64,000 nucleotides of DNA from Larus michahellis (taxonomy: Eukaryota; Chordata; Aves; Charadriiformes; Laridae), in the NCBI RefSeq assembly GCF_964199755.1, contig NC_133910.1, positions 4,176,501-4,240,500 on the forward strand, written 5' to 3'. Below the pieces are notes generated by a model. The model had not been told where the DNA came from. It ran no database searches and was given only the letters and a program-made list of their open reading frames with translations. Made by a program: the position numbers and the translations under genes. Shown here piece by piece: positions 1 to 13,000 of the stretch. Each line of letters opens with the position of its first letter. Position 1 is the first letter of the stretch.

Positions 1-243
1 GTTTCCCAGCGATCGCATCCAAAGGTGGGATGGAGCAAGGAGGAGCTGCAGGAGCAGCGCGGGGATGAGCCGTGTGCTAACAAACCCAGGGCTCCATACG
101 GAGCAGACAAGCAGCCTGGGGACCGTGATGCTCCCAATTTGCCACCTTTTAATACCAGAGGGAGGCTCCGGGGCTGGATGAGCCCTTGGTGGGGACACCC
201 TGTCGCGGGGCTCTCCTTTCCTAAAATGAGACTCTCCTTCCAG

Positions 244-3200
244 GGCTTGCGGGGCGTCCTGGGAGTGGAAGGTGCAGAAGGAAAGCCTGGTACACAGGTT
301 CCCATCCTACGCTCTGTACTTGACTGTGGGCGAGGGCTGGGGTGGTGGGTTGCATCAAGAGGGGGAACTGAGCCCAACGGGAGGGGACTTCCTAACCCAA
401 CCCATGGGCAACCCAACCCATGGCCATGTGGGCCTAGATGTCGACACCATGTTGGACCTCGCTGCCATGTGCAGAGCCAGGCTGTCCCCAGGGGTGTCCC
501 CGCATGGTGGGGAGGGGGAGGTGATCCCATGTGCATGAGCTGGCACGGTGGGACTGGGAGAGCTGCCTCTGCCTCCCCATCCTCATCATTGCCTGCCTTG
601 TCCTGCAGGGTTCCCCAGGGACCATGGGCAGCCCAGGCAGGAGGGGACAACTGGTGAGTAGAGCTGCATGGCTGTCTGATTTCTGTCCTTCCTCCCCTCT
701 GCTGGGCTCTCTCCCCTTGGCGATGTGCCTCAAAAGCATGTCCATGGGATGGGGTGTGGGTGGTGGGTGGCCCTGATGGAGTGAGGCCAGCTGGAGGGTG
801 CTCCTCTGGATGCGGCTGCAGGCAGGGACCTTCTCAGCATCATGCTGAAGGGAATAAAGGAGAGAGAAAGGGGCGGCATATTTAGGAAACAGCTATTGCA
901 AAATGATTTCTCATCCCTGGCACTGCTGTCCAAAACAGGCCCATCAGCAAGACCTGGGCTGGTGGCAAGTCTTCCCTTCTGCAGGATTTCTAATATTTAT
1001 CTTTGCTCCGAAATGCAAAAGAAAAAAAAAAAAAAAAAAGGGCAAAAAAAACCCCTGGCGCTTCCCCCAACACAAAACATGAAAAACGCTCTGCTCTGGG
1101 TCAAAGAGAAGCACCTCTGAGTTTGCTGTTAGCTGCCGAGACGCGTGGGCGTTGTGCGCGTGTGCACACACAGCTTCAGCAAGGAGAAAGCCAAGAGCTG
1201 GTTTGAAGTGGGGAGCACCCGCGCTGCCTTCGACAGGCTGCGCCGTCCGCCTGTGCCTGGCCCCCGGCGCTGGGCTCTGCTTTGGCTTGGTCTCAGACCA
1301 CGTACCACCAGGGGAGACCTTCTCTATACCTCCTACTTCTGCTCCTCCTCCATCGCTCATCTTCTGCCTTTTCTTCCAGGGTTTTGCCGGCTTGGAGGGG
1401 GACCGCGGGCACGCAGGACCTCCGGGATCGATAGTAAGGCAAAAAACCTTCCTTCTGCGTGACCTCTGTGTTTTCTTAGTCAGCCAAGCAGTGTGGGTGG
1501 GAAGTCAGCAAGGTGTCCAGCAAGGACTGGTCCCACTGGCAGGGGATCAGGGCATCTGTAGGACCGATTTTTTTCTTGTTAAAAGGCATAAAACAGCCTG
1601 AGTGGCAGAAAGAGTTGGCGTTAGGGAAGAGCAAAATAATTTCCCCAGGGAATCAGCCTGCCCGAGGGACTTTGCAGCTTCCCTGAGCCTAGTGGGGTCT
1701 CCATGGGGGACTGCAGTCCATGGAAAACCTTCCCACCTGGGTGGCTGAATAGCAGCGTGGTCCTGGGAGGGGATCACAGCATCTGCTCCGTCCCTGGTAG
1801 AAATGGGTGGCACAGGTTCAGGGAAGACAGTCCCATGTCTTTGCCCACCGGGATGGTGACCCAGAGCAGCTCCTGCAACTGGAAGAGCTCCTCCCTGAGA
1901 GCCTGCTCTCAGCTGGGCTTGGTGACTACCCCAAGAGTGAGTGTTGTCACCCTCCCTGGTGACAGCCCTGCCGGAGAGCCAGCCGTGGGGCACTGATGCG
2001 CAGGAGCCACCAGGATGGGCCACAGTGGCAGAGTCTGTCCCCGACAAACCCAGTTTGGACACATGACGCTCGTCCATGAGCACAGAGGCAGCAGTGGCGG
2101 TTCGGTGGGTCTTGTCTCATCACAGCCTTTTGACTGTCACCACCTCCCTGTTTCCAAAGGGTTCTCTGGGAAAACCTGGACCCGATGGAGACCCAGGTTC
2201 CCCCGGCCCAAAGGTGAGAGCTGGGGCTTGGGGGGGTTGTGAGTGTGCTGGTGGGGGGAGAGGGGCTGGTTGTAGCAGTGGTGGTGGTGAACAGCCCTGA
2301 GAGGCTCTTGGCTGCCATGGGGAGACGTGGGGGGATCTTGTGGGTTCAGACATGGACACTAAGGACGGGAAGATGCCGACCGCATCCCAGGAGTGGAGGT
2401 CTGTTAATACCCTCGTCTCGCCTGGCAGGGGCTGCCTGGGAAGCCTGGATCCGAGGGGCCACAAGGACCTGTTGGCACCTATGTAAGTGACAGACCTGGC
2501 CGCGGAGGGGGCTCGGTGCCGCCTGCGGGCAACGGCCAGGATGGGGGGGGTTTGCTGGGACAGCTGCCCCCAGCCAGGGACTCACCATCCTGCCAGGGCT
2601 CCTGCTGTGCCCGGGGTCCTGCCTTTCCCCAGGCGAGAGCAGAGCCTCAGCAGCCACTTTCTCCCAAACCCCTGGAGATGCCAGGCGGCCCCGGCTGCCT
2701 CCTAATGCCCTGCTCTCCATAGGGCTACCCGGGACCTGCCGGCGACCGCGGGAGGCCGGGGCGCAGGGGAGACAAGGTAGGGCTGGGAAATCCAGCGCTG
2801 CAGTCAGGGGATGCGCTGGGGTGGGAGTCCAGGCTTTGGAAACTTTTTTGGGTTGAGCTGTTGATCCCAATGGATGGGTTTAGGTGGTGATGGTCATCAG
2901 CCGTGCCGTGGAGGTTGCAGGGGCAGCAGGAGGAGGACAGCTGGAGCTGGCTCCCACACCAGCATCATGAGATGCTGAACCAGTGTCATAAGATCATAGA
3001 ATCACGGAGTGGTTTGGGTTAGAAGGGACCTTAAAGCCCACCCAGTGCCACCCCCTGCCCTGGGCAGGGACACCTCCCACCAACCCAGGCTGCTCCAAGC
3101 CCCGTCCAACCTGGCCTTGAACCCCTCCAGGGATGGGGCAGCCACAGCTTCTCTGGGCAACCTGCGCCAGGGACTCACCACCCTCACAGCAAACAATTTC

Positions 3201-4015
3201 TTCCCGATATCCAATCTAAATCTCCCGTCTTTCACTTTGACGCCATTCCCCCTCGTCCTGTCATTACACTCCTTGGTAAAGAATCCCTCCTCATCTTCCT
3301 TTAGGCTTACCAGGCTCCCGAGTTTTTCTTTCCTTAAGAGACCACTGCATTAAAACCTATGGCAGAAAGGAAATTTTTCTTGCTTCCCAACAGGGAGAAA
3401 TGGGAACCCAAGGCCCACCGGGATTTCCAGGAAAAGCCGGTCCCAAGGTGAGTGCTGTTTGCTGCCGCCCTGGGCAGCCCCAGCCCCCCTGGAGAAGCAC
3501 TGAGCCAGTCGCCTTTGCTGGGCTGGGTATGGGAATATGGGAAATCTTTGCCGCTGGCATCAAGGAGCTAAACTGGGGAGAGGGGAGCAGTTGGGGCTGC
3601 AATGTGGAGCTGTGATGGGTCTCTCCTCCCTCAGGCCCTGCCAGGTCCCCCTGGTCCACGAGGCGCTCCCGGCTCCCAGGTAGGGCTCTCCGTGTTCCCT
3701 GTGTGCCTGGCTTGCTCCGCTCCCTCTGCCACTGTCCCCTGCGGATGTACAATGCCCTGCGATATATACCGTGTGCTACTATAGCATTAACAGCGTGGAT
3801 CCCAGACCCCTGATCCCGCTTCTTGCTGGCTGGGCTTTGTCCTGATGCTCCATGGACACCATTGAGGTGGCCCAGGCACACAGGGATAGTCCGAGCAAAG
3901 TCTCGCCCCACTCGGGGTCCCCTGCGCCTGCTGGCGGTCACCACGCTGCTGAGCATCCTTCTTGTTTCAGGGCAGAGCAGGAGACCCGGGTCCTCGAGGG
4001 CTTCCAGGGCTGCCT
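244..4015 (+). other. Collagen helix exons, block 1 (nine exons)
   Basis: Coding segments are 244-297, 609-653, 1380-1433, 2160-2213, 2429-2482, 2723-2776, 3394-3447, 3635-3679 and 3971-4015. Sizes are 54 bp except for 45 bp at 609, 3635 and 3971. All are phase 0 and flanked by AG and GT. The exon at 3635 opens with GCC (Ala) instead of a Gly codon; the other eight keep perfect Gly-X-Y register. Exon numbering is relative to the window, since upstream exons are missing. Confidence 0.9.
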
Positions 4016-7000
4016 GTAAGTGGGAGACCTGCAGCCGGCAGAGATGCTCTGTAGGCTGACGTTGGGTGATGGCTGATGCTGGGTGATGGGATGAAATAGA
4101 CGTGCCCACACTGGAGGCAGCTTCATCTCTGGGCTGGCCGTGGGGCGGAGAATGACCCAAACCCTGCATGGGTAGCTGGGTGGTGACACGTCGGGTACGG
4201 GGGCAGCAGTGCCCTCCTGCACCCGCAGTGATGAGGCACTGGTACCCACCAGTGCAGGTGGCATTTCGCAGACCCCGTGGTGGCCCAACTGCTTCAGGCA
4301 CGGGGCTCCCGCTGGCATTGCGCTCCCTGGAGCTGTACCCCGTGCTGTGTTTCGGGGTGTCTAAAGTGGCCTTTTGGCCTTGCAGGGTGTTCCTGGCGTG
4401 CGGGGGCTGGATGGCATCCCAGGAAAGCCTGGCTCGACAGGAGAAACAGGGGCTCCCGGAGTGGCTGGTGCTGCTGGCCCACCTGGGTACCCGGTGAGTG
4501 CAGATATGTGGCTCCTTCTATCGATGCCCATCACAACCTCCTGCCTCAGCTGGTAGGGCAGGGTGCAAGATTTTGCTGGTGTAATGCTTTTAGGGAGCTC
4601 CCAAAAGCACCTGCAGGAAGGGAAGGAAAAGGGAAGGTGGTGCAAGGGGCTTGAGAAGCTGCGTGTGGTTTCTCTGCCCGGGGGGACGTGGTGTGCTGGG
4701 GCTTCCCAGCTCAGGAGCTGCAAAGGCCTCCTGAGTTAGTGCCATGCCTTGCTGCTGGTATGGACTGTTTGTTTTCAGGGCCGAGAAGGTCCAAATGGAC
4801 CTGAAGGGCCTTCGGGGATGAGAGGAGAGAAGGTAAGGACAGAGAAGGTGAGTCTCGAGCTGCCCAGGCAGGCAGAGCCTTGGGCTCACTCTGCTTGCCC
4901 AAAGGGGTGTTTTTCCTCCCCTGGGAGCTAGGTGCAAGCATTCCTCCCAGTTTGGCCACTGGCTTTGCCCAGTGGGATGGATTTACATGTCTGGTGTGCG
5001 GTGGGAGAAGAGCCTTGTAAAGCCCTCCTGTGGGGGCCGGGGCAGCGGGGTGTGCAGAGGACCTGCGTGGAGGACCACCGCGGCGGGCTGTCCTGATGTC
5101 CGGGTGTCCTCTGGCAGGGTGATGCGGGAGATCCCGGGGAAGTCGGCGTCAGCGGGCTGGATGGAGAGCAGGTACGTCAACCGGGGCACCCTCTCCTTCC
5201 CTCGGCTCCAGCCTGCCTCTCCCTGCGCGCCTTCTCCAGGGATGGGAGAGGAAGGGAGGACATTGCTGGTCCTCAACTAAACCAGAAAGTTAAAGCTGTG
5301 TCTGCGTTGGCTCAGCCAAAGGCTTTGTGCAACGCTGGGTAAAGGAGCTGTGCTAGGGATCCTAGGGATCCTGTGTGTTTCCTCCCCAGGGACCGCCGGG
5401 ACCACCGGGAGCAGAGGGTCAGCCGGGGCTCAAAGGCGAGCAGGTCAGTTCCCGCTGGGTGCTGGGGGTGATACCGCTGGTGGCACTGGGTTTGCCTGGT
5501 CCCGCTGCTGCAGGGGCAGGGAGGTGCCTAAATCCACGTAGGGCTGTTTGAAATCCACCCCCAGCGTGCTCATGCCTGGGGGTTTATGATGCTGGGCATG
5601 GTAGGGGGGTCCAGGTCCCCTCAAAGCTTGGGTACATGGTACAAGGGAAACTGGGGCCGCTGGATGGTGAGAAACGATGGAGGGCAGAGCCAGGGTCAGC
5701 TGGAAAACTCAGCCAAGAATAATCCTGGTTGTCTTTGCCCTGTCCAGGGAGAGGCGGGAACCTGCGGAGCTCCCGGCATCAGAGGGGACCCCGGGGATCC
5801 TGGGGACGACGGGCCAGAAGGGCCACCGGGGAGGCGCGGGGAGGAAGGGAAGGAGGTATGTGTGCTGGCTGACACCGCGGTGTCCTCTGCCAGGGGATGG
5901 GGACGAGATGGGGACGGGAAAGGTCTGCCACCCGGTGTGCTGGCTCCGGACAACTGCCCGTGCTATGGCTTTGCCGCAGACAGGCTGAGGTGCCCCCGTG
6001 GAAGGAGGGGGGGATGCTCTGGGCGTCCCCTTGCTGGGCGAGGTGCTGCTTGGCCTCGCTCACTTTTGGGCTAGCGTGGGTGACAGCAGGGGGTGACCTC
6101 CTGCTGCAGGCGAAGCTGCGGGGCCATCTCTTACCCAGCACCAAAATCCCAGCCAGAGGAGGCTGGAGAAGCCCATGAAAGACAGAGCTCGGCTTTTAAC
6201 CCAACCTGGGATGGGGACGGGGCGCAGCCGCTGCGTCTGATGATGATATTTCCCCTCCGGACAGGGTGATGCTGGTGATGCTGGAGACCCAGGGGAGCCA
6301 GGACCGCAGGGGCAGAAGGTGAGGAGTGTTTCTAACTCTGTCCCTCCTTGCAGCGCCTCGGGGACACCCGTAGCCTGCTCAGCCTCTTCTACCCTATTTG
6401 CCATGGTGGGCTGTCCCCGTGGCTGAGGACCACTGGAGATGCAGGGACAGACCTGGCCTCAGCACCTCTCCTGAGCGCCCTAGGGTGAACTGCTGTCTGC
6501 GGCACCCACTGAGAGGGTGGAACATGTCCTCTGCGTGCAGAAGCTCATTTAATCGCTATTCCTTCTTCTTCTTTGTGGTGACAACTCTGTCTCCATCCCT
6601 GAGCAGGGTGACGCTGGTCCCAGGGGCCTTCCCGGAGCGCCTGGCCCGGGAGCTGCTACGGGGGAACTTGGAGAAAAAGGCCATAAAGGAGAGAAGGGGC
6701 AAGAAGGTTTGCTGGCAAGTACAGAGAGGGGCTGCCTCAGCCCGTTGGGCTCCCAGCATCGGGTGCTGGGTGCCGAGGAGGGGGGCTCACCCCCAGTGGG
6801 AAACGTTGGGCTCCAGGAGCCGCAGAAAATACTAGGAATTGGCAAGTCTCCATTAATTAGGGAGTTTTGTGTCTCATGGGCACGACTCCAAAATTGGGTC
6901 TTGTTGGCACAAAAGGACGGTTTGGACTTGCCAGGTTAATGCTGCCCCTGGCCACCCTCCAGCCTCCTGCCCCCCAGCCGGGCTGGCACCCTGCTGAGCA

Positions 7001-10000
7001 CGTCTCCCTCTGTGTCCCAGGGCCAGGTCGGTGTCACTGGAGCTGTGGGACCTGCCGGAGCCAGAGGATGGTTTGTAAGTCAGCTCGTGTCCCTCCTCCC
7101 CTTTTGGCTGATCACGGACCTGGTGGGGGGACATGGCTGTGACTGGGAGCACTGGGCAGGGTTGAATCAATGGGGCTCCTTTGCTTGTGCCCCAAACAGG
7201 GTGGGACGGGTCTCCGAGGTCCTCCTGGGCTTGACGGTCCCGAGGGAGCGAAGGTATGGCGGGGTGATGGCTCCAACCCTTCATCTCTGGGCGAAATGCC
7301 CTTTTCTGGTCTTTTCCCAAGCTTTGCTTTCTGGCTGATGGGGGACGTGGTGGGGCTGGCTGTGGTGGAGCAGCTGGGTCAGACCTGGGCAGGCTGGTGA
7401 CCTGGGGGACGTGCCATGGGACGATCCCTGCCTTGTTGTCCAGGGACAGAGCTATTTCCCCTTGCTTCCTAGGGAGATCCAGGGCCACGAGGCATGGATG
7501 GATCTGCTGGTGCTGCAGGATTAGAGGTACTGATGCCTGGGATCTTGTAGAGCCGGCAGCTGCCAAAGGCTTCCCCAGTTCCAAATATAAACCAAAGCCC
7601 AAAGGATTTATTGCCCCTTAACTGCCCCGGCCAGGGGGCTCAGGGGTGAGGAAGGGGTTTTTAATGCCTCACATCTTGGCACTGACTCCCGGGAGGTAAT
7701 TCCATGCTCCCACACCAAAAATCAGGCCATTTCAGTCCGGTATCCAGGGATGCTTTGTGGAAGACCCCTTCCTGCTATCGCATCGTGTTCACTCCCACAC
7801 GGTGCCTGGGCATGTGCCTTGGCCAGTTGAACATGGTATGAGGGAGAGGATGCTTAAAATACCTGCAGAGGGCCTGAGCGCGAAGGACATGGTGGTGACG
7901 GGCTTATTCTAAACCCCCAACATCACCGCAGGGACTCGCTGGAGATGATGGACTCAAGGGAGATGGTGGCCAGCCCGGCCCGGCGGTGAGTACCGTCCCT
8001 GCCCCTGCAAAACTTGCCTGGGAAAGAGGTTTGGTGGCATCTTGTGACGGAGCAGCAGAGCCTGGGGGCTGTGTGTCACCCGGGGGGTGGCCACAAAGCG
8101 AGCTCTGCCAGGCCGAGTGCCGGGCTGTGTCTCACGGGTCCTGCCCTGCAATGGCTTTGGAACCGGGTCATCGTTTCCTTGGTTTCCCTACAGCCAAAGC
8201 TCCGTAAGGGCATTTTAACACAGCTATTAAAAAGTGTGCAATTAACGCTCGGCCGTGGGAGTCTGCCTGAAGCAGGTCCAGGGCGTTTGGCTTCTCCCAT
8301 TCTGCTTTCGCAGACCGGATCCGCGGGTGTCCCTGAGGTCAGAGGGCTCAGGAACCACCCTGTGCTCAGGAGCACTTGTGCTGCCCTGAGATGCATCTGA
8401 TGGTCGTGGCCCTGACATGCCTGGAGCCACAGATGCGTTATTGGTGCCCTGCACTCGCCTGCAGGAGAAATCCCATTTGCATCCCAGTTTTCCCGTGGTG
8501 CAGAGCCGCTCTGCCCAGGCAAGACTTGTCCTTAACTGGGGTGATTGCCTTTGCTGGGAGAGGGCGGGATGCGGAATAAACTCCGGGCGGATTAGCAAAG
8601 CAGACAGCGAGAGCCATCGCTCAGTGTCGTTGAAGCCCCTCAAGGGGCGGCTGCTCGGATCCTGCTCCAGATGGAGCTGGGCTGGGATGTAACCGGTGTC
8701 CCCATCCCTGTGCACCGCAGGGCGCAGCGGGTGCCCGGGGACCAGCGGGCATCCCCGGGCTCCGGGGTTTCACCGGGCACAAAGGAGCCAGAGGAACCGT
8801 GGGCACCAAGGGAGAACCGGGCCGGCAGGTAACTCCTCTCTGTGCCACAGGGATGGGCAGGGGACGTCCCCACAGGGTGTCCCTCCCCGGCACAGCTCTG
8901 GCACCGGGAGGGGAACAACCCCAGCCCAGACGCTGGGCCACGGCAGCCGGCTCTGTACTCGCCCTCCTGCCTTCCCCCAAATAACCCGGAGCTGATGCCA
9001 GCCTCACATTTTGTCCCCAAATGAACTCAGGGTCTTCTCGGGCCACCGGGCGAAGCTGGACCCACGGGCCCGAGCGGCACTGAGGTGAGTGGGCTCCTCT
9101 GCTGCCCCACTTCTCTGCCTCCGGCTTTGCTCGCAGCCCGGGTCTGTGCCACTCCGACAGCCTGCCCGGGATTTGGGTGGATAACCCCCGAGCTTTTTCT
9201 TTTTTTGTTTTTTTTTGGAGTTGTGTTGATTTTTGTTTTCCTTCCTAGGGCCTGGCGGGTGCGAAAGGGGAGCCGGGCAAGCTGGGAAAACCGGGGCAAA
9301 CGGTGAGGAGTGGGATGGAGCCATACTGGTTCTCCCTGTCACAGGCGGTGGGATGCTGGGATCTCCCGGCTGCAGCATCTCCTGCTCCCGCTGAAACACC
9401 CCAACCTGCTTCAGAGAGGGGCAAAAATCTCCCATGGAGACGTCAGCTTAGAGCATCCTCCTGTGCACGCCGTGGAGAGAGCGGGGAGGGAGGGCACGTC
9501 CCTGGTGCAGCATCCTTACGGAGGGGTTTCCTTCTCCTTTGGGATTTTAGGGGTCTCCGGGACAAGCCGGTCCTAGAGGGCGGAAAGGTCGCAAAGGAGA
9601 AAAGGTACCTCCAAAATCCTCTTCTGCGGACGGCATCCAAGGGGGACCAGCAATCAGCCATGGGGTGGCCATGCCTGAGCTGCTCAACCGCGTTGTGGTC
9701 CATGGAGAGAAACCAGGGGGAATCACTCCCAGGGGGCCCATTTCTCCCCGCTGTGAAGGCAACCAGGCATCGGTGCCTGGCAACCACAGAGCCCTTGGGC
9801 TGCCTTGGCTGGTTTTTGGGTGAGGGGCTGACAAGTTTCCCCAGCTCACCCCCCCAGGGCTGCCTCCATCCTGGCTCAGGTGCCCCTGGGGGGGACAGGG
9901 GACATCCCCTTCACTGGTCAGCTCTGCACCATGGCCTTGGTGTGTCCATCCCCGGGGTCCCACAGCACCTGGGGTGAGCTCTGTCCCCATCTCCACGCAG

Positions 10001-13000
10001 GCAGCAGCCCCTTTTCCCCAGTCCGGGATGTGGCCAGGCTGCTGGTGACCCCCATCTCCCGTCTCTTCTTCCCCCAGGGCGATGTGGGGCACAAAGGGGA
10101 AGAAGGGATCCCCGGAGAAGCTGGCAGACGGGTAAGGGGCACCATTGTCCCCATGGAGGGAGGCATGGCGCTGATGCTTGGAGCCTGTGGAGGTCTTTCA
10201 GAGGGGACCCAGTTTGCTGGGGGCTCAGCATCCCTTTGGGGGGGCAGCGAGGGGGATTTAGGGTGTCCAGCTGAGCGCCTTTAACAGGCTGGAATTGCTC
10301 ACGAGTCTTTAATCTGTTGTTCCCAGGGCAAGCGAGGCAAGGCGGGCCACCGGCCCCCGAGAGGTCCCCGAGGACCCAAGGTAGGTGGCTTTGCCCCAGT
10401 GGGGCGAGGGATGCTTTGGCACCCTGGCGGCTCAGGGGTGCTCCCCAGCCGGGGGGGTGCTCCCACCTGCCCGAGCCCCCGGCTTAGAAAAGGATGGGTC
10501 AATAGAGGGACGTGGCGCAGCTGGAGAGCGCTGTGTGCCCAGTCCCTTCCAGCCCAAGGCGGGGGATCCCCCGCGCCCCCAGCCCCCGGGGGCTGCTCTG
10601 CCTGCGGGAGGCACCAGGGCATCGCTCCCTTGCTCTCAGCCGCACTGCTGTGCCCACAGGCTCTCTCGCTTTTGCGTTTCAGGGCTCCCCAGGTGACGAG
10701 GGGCTGGAAGGACCCCAGGGCCCCCAGGGACCCTACGTGAGTATTAGCTTGGAGGTTTTTGGGGTGCCGGCTGCTCCCCATTTGGCCCCGCGGGTACCAC
10801 GGTGCAACCCAGCTCTGCGGGCAAGCGAAGCAGAGACCCACTTAAAACCAGTGACGTTTCCAGGTGGTTCATCCATCTCATCTTGCCTTCTCCTCCCAAA
10901 CCGGCATCCAGCAGCGTGTGTGCAGTCAGGCAAATCACATAATCTCCGATACGTTGTTCTAGAGGCCAAATGCTCCCCTTCCAGTTCAGTGGCTGGTGCC
11001 CGAGCATTCGTAGAGGACTTGTGCCCACCTTCCCCGAGCGCTGCCGCGGCTGGAGGGACTGGCTGCACTGCAGCAGCCAGCATTGCTCAAAAAACCTGCT
11101 CAAATTCTTTTTTTTTTTTTTTTTAATTACCAGAAATCGTTTTTTCTCTATTTAAAGTAAAAATCCCCGCTTTGGAAACTTCACAAAAGAAAAGCCGGGA
11201 TGTTCTATAGCCAGCCAAGGGACCTGACCTGCATTTTTACTGGGGTTTGCCGAGGGATCCGCCCAAAAGCAAAAATCAAAGATTTGATGAGAAATGACTC
11301 AAAGTTTCCAAAACTGCCTGAAATTCTCGGTGTCCTGGTGGCAACCTCAGCTGTGGCAAGGTCCCTTCATGCCGGGGGGGGCAACGGCAGCAGCTCAGCC
11401 GCGCGGGGTGATGCCGCAGGTGATGCAGCATCGTTTCTCTCCTAGGGCATCCCGGGGCTGAAGGGCATGAAAGGAGACCCTGGACCCAAAGGACACAAGG
11501 TAGGTGACATGTACCGGGCACTTGAGCCCCGGGCGCAGTGGGGACTCCAGGCACAAGCTAGCATTGATTGAGTTTGCTGTATGCCATCACTTAGTCCCCT
11601 CTTCTTCCCCCTGATTGCTGCAGCGTCCTTCTTTGGGGGTTGACCACCACGTCCCCAAGTGCTGGGAGATGGGACCTTTAGACTTTCTCCCAAACCAGGT
11701 CCTTTTCCAGCCTCTCCGTCCTCCTGGGGTTACAAGCAGCAGGGTGTCCATTCTTTTAATCCCCTGCTCTCAGCATCGATGCTGACGCCGCACGGGCACG
11801 GACCTCCCGTGTGCCGTTACCGATGAGCTGATGGATCCAACCTTGGCCCGAGAAGCCAAGCGCATCCTCACGGTCCCATCTGTCAGCCGCAAGGCTGTAA
11901 ATAAAAGTGACAAACAGTCCCTGGCGGCGGGTAGTTGCTCACAGCCTTCAGGAAAATGAAAGCCTGGGAATAAATAAAGCTTGAAATTTATTGCGAGCTA
12001 AATGAGCACTGGCAAAAGCCAAAGACCAGGGCGTTGAGCAAGGCCAGAGCCTGGGAGAGCGGGCGGAGGGGAGGCTGCGGGCAGCTGCTGCGCTGGCCTT
12101 TTCCCCTGCTCCACCAGATTTCAGCAAGAGAAAATGTCTTTATTTTCTCCAAGTGTTTCCTGGGAACTTCCCAGGGTGTGCTCTTGAATGTTATTTTAGG
12201 CTGGGATAAAATACTTTGGGTTTTGCCTTGGCAGCTGAGCAGGGGAGGCAGACGCCCCACCACGCCGCCTCCTTCCCCAGCAATATGGGTACAGGGAATT
12301 CCACCAAATCAAAAGGATGGTTTGGGTGGGTGGGTTGGTTGGTTTTGGGGTTTTTTTTCAGAAATTTTGCAGCCAGCCGTAAGTGGGAATTTCCCATTTC
12401 CAGCTGCTTGCTGGAGGCCAGGAGACCTTTGGCCTGGGAAAATGTCCCCAGGCAGCTATCTCCTGCCAGGGTCAGCAAAACCTCTGCTGCCTACCCCTGA
12501 TGGGGTGACTAGAGCAGGGTTCCCAATGCCCACCCTCCGGGACAGAGCCCCCTGCCCGGGTGGGTGTCCCGGGGGGGCTGGTTTCTACCTTCCTCTTTGG
12601 CACCAAAGCTCTCCCTGACTCTCTCCTAGGGCGAGAAGGGCAGCGTGGGCGACCTGGGCCAGCAAGGGGATGATGGCTTCAAGGTGCGTGAAGGGTTTTG
12701 CTCTTTCTCCTCCCTCCCCTTGGGCCCTTGTCACTCTGTGTTGACACCCTGACCCATCTCCTAGGGCAAGCCGGGACCCCACGGTGTCCCTGGGAGGACA
12801 GGACCCAAGGGACAGCAGGTAAGGGCAGGGTAAAGGGGGACGGCAGGAACCGAGGTGATTATTTGGGATGAATTCCTCATTTTTCTGTGCAAAATCCACC
12901 TGCGGATGGGGCTGGGGTATAGGAAGTAGCGCTGGGGGATGCCCCATGCAGTGCCCTGACCTCCTCTGGTGTCTTTGCAGGGTGACACCGGTCCCCCCGG

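Noticed and set aside
1..24. Possible end of an upstream collagen exon before gtggga at the window edge
   Set aside because: The bases before the GT show no Gly-X-Y pattern in any frame.
3009..3353. Open frames over CR1 fragments that give similar peptides at several places
   Set aside because: These repeated peptides are translations of the CR1 3' region, largely antisense, not of a host gene family.
8313..8336. Possible short extra collagen exon (Thr-Gly-Ser-Ala-Gly-Val-Pro-Glu)
   Set aside because: It would start with Thr instead of Gly, is 24 bp long, and breaks the otherwise regular exon pattern; the donor gtcaga is weak.
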